A stretch of DNA of 64,000 bases, from positions 18,634,698 to 18,698,697 of the forward strand of contig NW_024881321.1 in assembly GCF_018691265.1 (NCBI RefSeq). The letters run 5' to 3'. Both the position numbers and the translations under genes were made by a program. Source of the stretch: Tyto alba (Eukaryota > Chordata > Aves > Strigiformes > Tytonidae). Positions 58,065 to 64,000 of this stretch are shown here, in pieces (positions within the stretch are counted from its first letter, which is position 1; each line of letters opens with the position of its first letter). The notes below the pieces were generated by a model. The model was not told the DNA's origin. It made no database searches and was given only the letters and a program-made list of their open reading frames with translations.

Positions 58065-58510
58065 TCGGCTACATCTACACTGCTAAAAGGAGAAGGCACG
58101 GGACCAATTTCCGACTCTATGGTCAACTGCCACAGGCTGGCTCATGTCCCCACTGCCTGTGGCTTGTTGCTTCTCTAACATGTTTGCCTTGGAGACAGCT
58201 AGTTGGTGTGGTCCACAGTGGATCCACAGAGACAAAAAAAGTTAGACCATGTGGGTGGTGGGGGATCCTGAGCAGGAGCCCACAGACTACCTGCTATTTG
58301 TTTAGCAGTGAGGAGCTGGCTTTTGAATTTAGTGCCTGGTTTTCAGCTGGGGAGAGGATCAATAATAAATAAATAAATAAATGAACCCTGAATCCACACT
58401 GATAAAAAGACCTCTCAAAATGGTATCAGGATGAGCTGGCCAACACACTAGTGTAAGGCTGTCCTTTGAAAATCCTTTGGCATCACGGGCAGATTTTGCA
58501 GTGTGGTAAC
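58065..58510. mobile_element. possible ancient DNA-transposon remnant
   Basis: The left end reads GGCTACATCTACACTGCTAAA. Near 58495-58507 the sequence reads TTTTGCAGTGTGGTAAC, whose reverse complement GTTACCACACTGCAAAA partly matches the left end, as expected for decayed terminal inverted repeats of a non-autonomous element. Similar CACATCTATACTAC and TATGTCTACACTGG strings occur near 27880 and 52295 (reverse). No transposase remains. Confidence 0.25.
58361..58384 (+). repeat. (AAAT)n microsatellite
   Basis: AATAATAAATAAATAAATAA and a further partial unit; about 5 tetramer units. Confidence 0.85.
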
Positions 58511-58869
58511 AGTTCTAGTGAGACATTCTTCCTGATGGATGGATGAGGGTGACATTGCCTTTATTTCCCCGGTTCAGTGGGGACTCCAGTCTTTTTTCCA
58601 CGTCCCCTGCTGTTAGCAAGTATCTATGGGTGCTGCCTCCTAAGAAGCAGCTTAGGTATGCCATGGTGTTCCTCCTGTCCATCCTCACAGATTTTTCTTC
58701 TTTATAAAATAGTGAAATCCTTTTGTTTCTAAGGCAGGACTGAAAGTTACTTAAGAATGTCCCTTGAAAACAGTAAATAATGAAACACAACTTTGCATCT
58801 TGTTTCTAAAGCTCCTGTTTACATTCATTCATGAATGGAGATTTACCACTGTCAGGTCCACTAAAGAGT

Positions 58870-58960
58870 GGAAGTAACGCATCTCACAGTTAGGGGACTT
58901 GCCCAGGTGATGATGGAAGATCAGAATAAAAATCAGTATCTTTTGCCCAATTCTTTGCAT
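58870..58960 (-). mobile_element. possible ancient CORE-SINE (MIR-like) fragment
   Basis: The plus strand reads CTCACAGTTAGGGGACTTGCCC followed by AGGTGATGATGGAAG, the pattern of a reverse-oriented MIR-type core (GTTAAGTAACTTGCCCAAGGTCACAC). Diverged and short; a profile search is required. Confidence 0.3.
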
Positions 58961-60039
58961 TGTTCACACATCTCCCCTCCTGACTATGAGTACATGGTCA
59001 TTCTCAGAGGTAGCAGCACTGTGACTGCAGCAGGAGAATAAACAAAGGAAAAGTAAATCCTTTCTTTAATCTCTAGTGCAGAGATCATAGTTTCTCCAAT
59101 GATAAGAAGCTTTCTTCTGAGAGTGCACAACTGCACCATTGGAGCATCTGTCTTGTGTCTTGGCACATGCTACAGATGATCAAAGCAGCAGCTTTTGTTT
59201 AAAGTAATACGAAAACAGGGTGGCAGAACATCCAGGATTGGATATAACACCACAAAGCAAGGAAGAAACACAAGAGCCAAACTGTATAAAACGTTATTTC
59301 AGCACTTTGCCAGTGTGCAAAATAACAACGTAGACCAAGTGACACAGTTCTGAAATAGTTTATACAACAGACATTCTCCCTGTTTTTGTTCTCCTACAAA
59401 TTCCCTATATAGATTTTGTGCACGTGGATTTTTTTTCAGCATCTGTTTCTCAGTTATGTAGATAATCAATCCAACTGTCAAAATAATGTTGCTATTTTCT
59501 ATGACAGTGAGAAACGGGGGTTTTACCAACATTTTTCTTTGCTTGCTAGGCAAATTTAAACTCCATTATTAAATGAGCAATGAATAAGCCTAGGCACTCT
59601 CTTCATAAGTAACAATTCTCAAAATGCAGCAGATTCTATTTGTACTAGTTCTACTTTTATACAACATAACATTGAATCAAGCAATAACTTTTTCATAGTA
59701 TTTCTATAAGGGATTAATGAATTTCATACCATCAAAGAGTACACACATTCTCAATCCACACAAATCATTGAAATACATATTTTTAAGCACCTGGTTCTTT
59801 TCAGGAACTTGAGGTCTAAAGTATTGCTTGTGAGTAATCATCAGTATCAGTAATCTTCACATGATTTATTAATGCCTTGCTAAAAAGCTCTGATGTAACT
59901 GTCCAGTGCTGTTTTCTTTTTTCTATAGGGAGAAGAAAATCCCAAGCACTGTCATCATCATCTGGCTTGTGTCCAATAATTCCCAATTAATTTAAACAGC
60001 CAAGAACTGGGCGTTAACTTCTCTCATATGTCAGGAGAG

Positions 60040-60330
60040 TAGGTAATAAAATAAGACCAATCAGTCAAACCATAGCAGCTCTTTACTCCGTAATAGTGGG
60101 AGGAGGGAGTGAGATCACCAGTTCGGCAAAGCTAAAGTGACCAGCTGACTTCTTTGTCTGCTCGCCTGCATGCTAGCATCTCTACTAGCAAAGCGAGAGA
60201 GGAGACATTTCTCCCTGCTACTTTGTGAATAAACAGCTTTCACATATAGCTACTCTGCACGATGAAGCTAAGTGAACCCGGTGACAGTCCTCCTGAAGAC
60301 TGTTTATGCCTCCATAATTTTATTTCTTCT
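60040..60330 (+). mobile_element. LTR-like segment, unassigned
   Basis: This patch is richer in CpG and GC than its surroundings. It contains a CCAAT box (60057-60061), a CTCTCTAC/GCGAGAGAGG-rich middle and an AATAAA (60228-60233), spaced as in an LTR. There are no clear TG...CA ends and no target duplication, so it could equally be unique sequence. Confidence 0.2.
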
Positions 60331-62350
60331 TTTATCACACCTGTGGAAAGAAACAGCTTAGTTAATAAAAAGAGTGATGCATATCTTTAATTCTCATGAT
60401 TATGAATATGAACAAGGCCCCTGAGAACACTGGAAGTAATTATGTTATATTCCCTTCTGTTTTAGCTATCGGGCCTGACTTTGTTCACAGCAGATGTTAC
60501 AAGAATTTCTGGCCATCTTTAAGACTGGAATTTGCCCTTTTTGTCTTGGAATGGTTTAGGATGTGTCATTTAAATTCTGAAGAATGGATGAAAGCATATA
60601 TTGCCTATCTACTTTCTGTGAAAGAAATGACCCCACCTCCTGAAGTCAAATTTTCCATTTTTTGTGTTAATATATTAAAGTACCACATGTCCATACTGCA
60701 TTGTAATGGACTACTTTATTTTGTGATTTCTTTATTCAGGACCAAAAGCAGTCTATTTCAATTTATGTACAGTATGCATGCCTACAATTTGAGTTTAGTC
60801 TTCTTTAAGAGTCATAGAAGACACAGTACAGTAGCTTGACACAAAACACTATGAACTGAAAGCAATCTTAAGAGACAAGTCACACCTTTTATATACTGTT
60901 CATAGGAAGGCAAGATTTCATTTTTCACATGCCAAATAGGTTTTTATTTAAAACACAGCTATAAGAGGATGTGTTATCAGTCAAAATCCAACTTGTTTCT
61001 ATACTGTTATTTCATGTAATGAAAGAGAAGTTGTGTCTACTTGTAGCTGAAAGTCTGTTGTGATTTCCTTTGTACTTTGTGGAAACACCGGTTGGTAAGA
61101 GTTTTTCAATAGCTCCCTTCATTCCAGCTGGAAAGGAAAACATTTTTAAGTGTCTCCAGTTAGAAACTGCAGAGGGGGGCTTAACACACTGTAGTTATTC
61201 TGAATTAAGATTAAAATGCTGCTTGATAGCTGCTGGCTTTTTTTGGTAGCAATTATTCTGAGTGCATGATAATACCTGTTAGTGGCTGCATGTGCTTTAG
61301 GCTCTCCACTCCTTGATATGTTCTTGAACTTCTGCCATTTTGCAAGGGGCACTGAATCAGAGGTTTTGATGGGGTGATGGAAGACAGACATTGTAAAATT
61401 AACATGTCCTGAATTACTATCCAAGAATCACAGATTTGCAGGCAGTGTACATTTTGTAGAATTATAGTCATTGTTAACTGACATTAAATAGACGTTGTCT
61501 TATTAAAATACCGTTAAAACTGCTACTTAATAATTCACTATGATTTTATGATCAACTTTGTTAAATATTCTAAGATACAGTTAGTTATGAATTAGTTCGA
61601 TAGGAAATTATTATGTCAACCTAATATATTAATGTATATGTGGGTTTTTTAGTACTGTCTACTGAGTATTGGCAGATACTGGTTTATTTGGTTGTATAGT
61701 ATCGTTATAGTCTATGATATCCAAGACTCCCTTATAAAAATATCATTCAGTCCATCAGTCTATTTAAATAACCTAAAAGATGCTTGGAGACTGAATTAAA
61801 CACGTGTAGTTAATATGTTTAGGCATGCTTACATCTGTGTCTACAAAGCTCATAAGGAATTACTTTCAGTACTTTCAAAAGCTCAGCAAACCACACAGAT
61901 AAACTACTTTTGGCTTTAGATAAGGCTTGTACTTCTAACAGTACCTTACAAGCAACAGCTCTGCATCTAAGATGCTTGTGTTTTAATCAAGGGCTGTCAA
62001 ACTTTTTGACAAGTAAGGGAGAGACTACTTTATAGCTGTTTATTCAAAGATACGATGGAAAATAAATTTTACAGTGATAAAGGATGATGGAAAATGATCT
62101 GAGGACCATTTGAAAATTCTTCGATGGCCTGCCAGTTTGATGACCTAATTTGAATAATGAGCAAATTTTATTATGCCCTGCATACAGAGTCTACAAACAA
62201 CTGTGTTACAGATACAGCATTGCTGCAAAGATTCAGTTTTCTATGATCTATGGTAAAGAAGAATGTATACTGCACTTTCTGATAAATTATAATAATATTC
62301 ACTTTATCTGAAAAATTATGTTCTAATATAAACAAAATTCAGAGCAGTTC

Positions 62351-62390
62351 AACGGCCTTTACAGGATGTCAATGGCCTTCACAGAATGTC
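62351..62390 (+). repeat. tandem duplication, 2 x 20 bp
   Basis: AACGGCCTTTACAGGATGTC and AATGGCCTTCACAGAATGTC are adjacent 20-mers differing at 3 positions. Confidence 0.85.
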
Positions 62391-64000
62391 AGAGTAAAGA
62401 TCAAAGTGTTCTCTTTCACGGCTGTGATTTTACAATATTATAGGCATAAATAAATGCAGATTAATTAGTGGATAAGCACATGATGTAAGTAACCACTCAT
62501 GGAGAAATTCTGACTTTACTGGAGACAGTCTTCTTATTTCTTTAATTCCATGTCATCATTTCTCCTTGAATTTTTTTTAAACAAACATTTTTAAAACTGT
62601 GTTTATGTCTGTCTGTTCAGTTTATTGGAGATAGCAGGATTAGGTAGAATCTGCAAAGAATATGTCTGTATGTGTCTTTTTTTGTTTATGAGCAGTTTAT
62701 TTCTATACATTTGAAACACAAACTCCTCTGTTGCTAAAGCACAGTTCTAGTTTGTTTACTGAATATATTCCTTTAACATTTCATATATACAACTCCATTT
62801 TTACAGTGGCAATTAATAGCATCAGTGAATTAATACAGAATCCTACTGGGCACCTGCTTAAAATCCAGTCTGTCTGCAGAAGATACTCTACACTGCAAAG
62901 ACTTGTAATATGTGATATTATCCCAGGAAAACAAATTACCATCCCCATGACGTGTATCAAGAAGACATGCTCTGAAGAACTCAGCTGAATAACTCTTGCT
63001 TCAACACAGCAATTCATCTGGAAAAAAATTTAGTGTGTAAAGATTTCAGATTATGCTGTTAGCTGGAATTTAACTCAACCAAAACAGACTAGAATCTAAA
63101 GGCAGCCTGTTTGAAGAAACAGTGGAAACAGGACAAGGAAATTAGTCATGAGGGGTTTTCTGGTAGAGGAAGCTGGCTGGAAGCAAAGATGGGAGAAGAT
63201 GCAAAGAAGTGGCCGGAAGAGTAAGATGAAGAAAATGGGCTCTGTGGGAAGCCTCCTCCAAAGAGGTCTGCAATGACTTTGGGCAATGCCATTATTCTGT
63301 TGAGATTAAGGGGATTTTGCTCTTGCCTTTAGAGAAGCCACGATCTTGCTCTCGATGCTTATCACTCATGCTTGACTTTTCAGGCATTGAATTTTAGAGT
63401 GCCCCAAAGAATAACCTGTGTCACATGCCTGTTGAGCTCAGTATGAATACAGTCTTTGTGTGTCAGAAAGGCACATATATTTATTGCATCTGAAGACCAT
63501 CAAAGTCACATTTCTGTATCAGATCACTTTGTTTACAGAGCAGGAGGAAAGCTGGGCATGTCTGGATTTATCCCACGTATTGACTCACAACTATCCTATT
63601 CAAAGCCAAAACCACTCCTAGTAACTTTCAGTCACCAACAGCAACTCCCAACCAGCAAGAGTAGATAACAGCAGAGCAAACTTCCAGTCTGCTTTAACCT
63701 GAAACTTGAATCATTGTGGAAGAGGGATTTTAGCTGTAGGAAGTAGTAACTGGAGGCACATTAGGGGGCCTCGATTCAGTGGTCAATAAATCAATGGCTT
63801 TATAAGCAGTGGAAGTTTTTGCATCTGGAGAGCTCTCTCAAGCTATACTCCTCAGTGCCAAAATTGGTAAGTCCATGCTATAGCAATAAGCTTACCTGTG
63901 GAACTTGAAAATGTGGATTAATTTGAATTTTTTTTTTTTTAAAGAAGAACACTTATGTTTGTCTTTCAGTTCTTTCCATATGACCTCTGCTTTATTTTCA

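Larger units (their letters stand above)
57346..64000. other. unique non-coding DNA
   Basis: No supported gene. The 147-codon frame at 60396-60839 is the longest repeat-free plus-strand frame in the window, but it has no recognisable domain or exon signals. Ancient-repeat candidates (58065-58510, 58870-58960) and an LTR-like patch (60040-60330) are listed separately. Small repeats are at 58361-58384 and 62351-62390. Confidence 0.5.

Noticed and set aside
1..64000. tRNA, rRNA or known microRNA genes
   Set aside because: No cloverleaf with A and B boxes, rRNA core or familiar precursor was recognised on reading. Without a covariance search, short ncRNAs cannot be ruled out.

Overview
The window reads as non-coding DNA from a bird nuclear genome, either intergenic or deep intronic. 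The basis is the repeat content. It holds several 5'-truncated CR1 non-LTR retrotransposons, some ending in the ATTCTATG-type 3' repeat typical of avian CR1, and two LTRs of types I recognise from avian ERVL-like families. The rest is AT-rich unique sequence with short homopolymers and microsatellites. I could not fix the species. I found no host protein-coding gene, no convincing exon, no tRNA or rRNA gene, no CRISPR array and no operon-like structure. The only open frames with recognisable protein homology are decayed CR1 reverse-transcriptase (RT) and endonuclease pieces.

Layout. 1-1541: unique DNA. 1547-2141: solo LTR with a perfect 5-bp target duplication. 2672-4010: decayed CR1 (+). 4209-4968: second solo LTR of another family. 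5650-7225: a short CR1 fragment followed by a very old CR1 (+). 7226-17500: mostly unique, with a CR1 3' end at 13244-13663 (-) and an ancient CR1-like tail near 14700. 17500-19400: highly decayed ancient CR1-like LINE with endonuclease and RT traces. 19400-25655: unique. 25655-26471: CR1 copy A (+). 26472-34530: unique. 34632-36312: CR1 copy B (-), with a 245-codon open RT segment. 36313-44084: unique, including an A33 tract. 44085-44665: older CR1 (-). 44666-56424: unique, with possible ancient SINE remnants. 56425-56960: CR1 copy C (+), running almost directly into a roughly 290-bp (CCCTT)n array. 57346-64000: unique, with a few possible ancient-repeat remnants.

The most notable signal is the relationship among the CR1 copies. 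A and B lie in opposite orientation about 8.2 kb apart. They are identical at 557 of 558 positions across an internal block (A 25832-26389, B 34716-35273), including many changes from the usual CR1 sequence and a shared in-frame TAG. Yet they diverge sharply at the 3' end and in a 42-bp internal patch. B's last 90 bp instead match copy C, about 22 kb away. This mosaic suggests gene conversion between dispersed inverted copies. I found no undescribed gene system. The remaining findings are structural or evolutionary curiosities and candidate conserved non-coding segments, all needing alignment to confirm.
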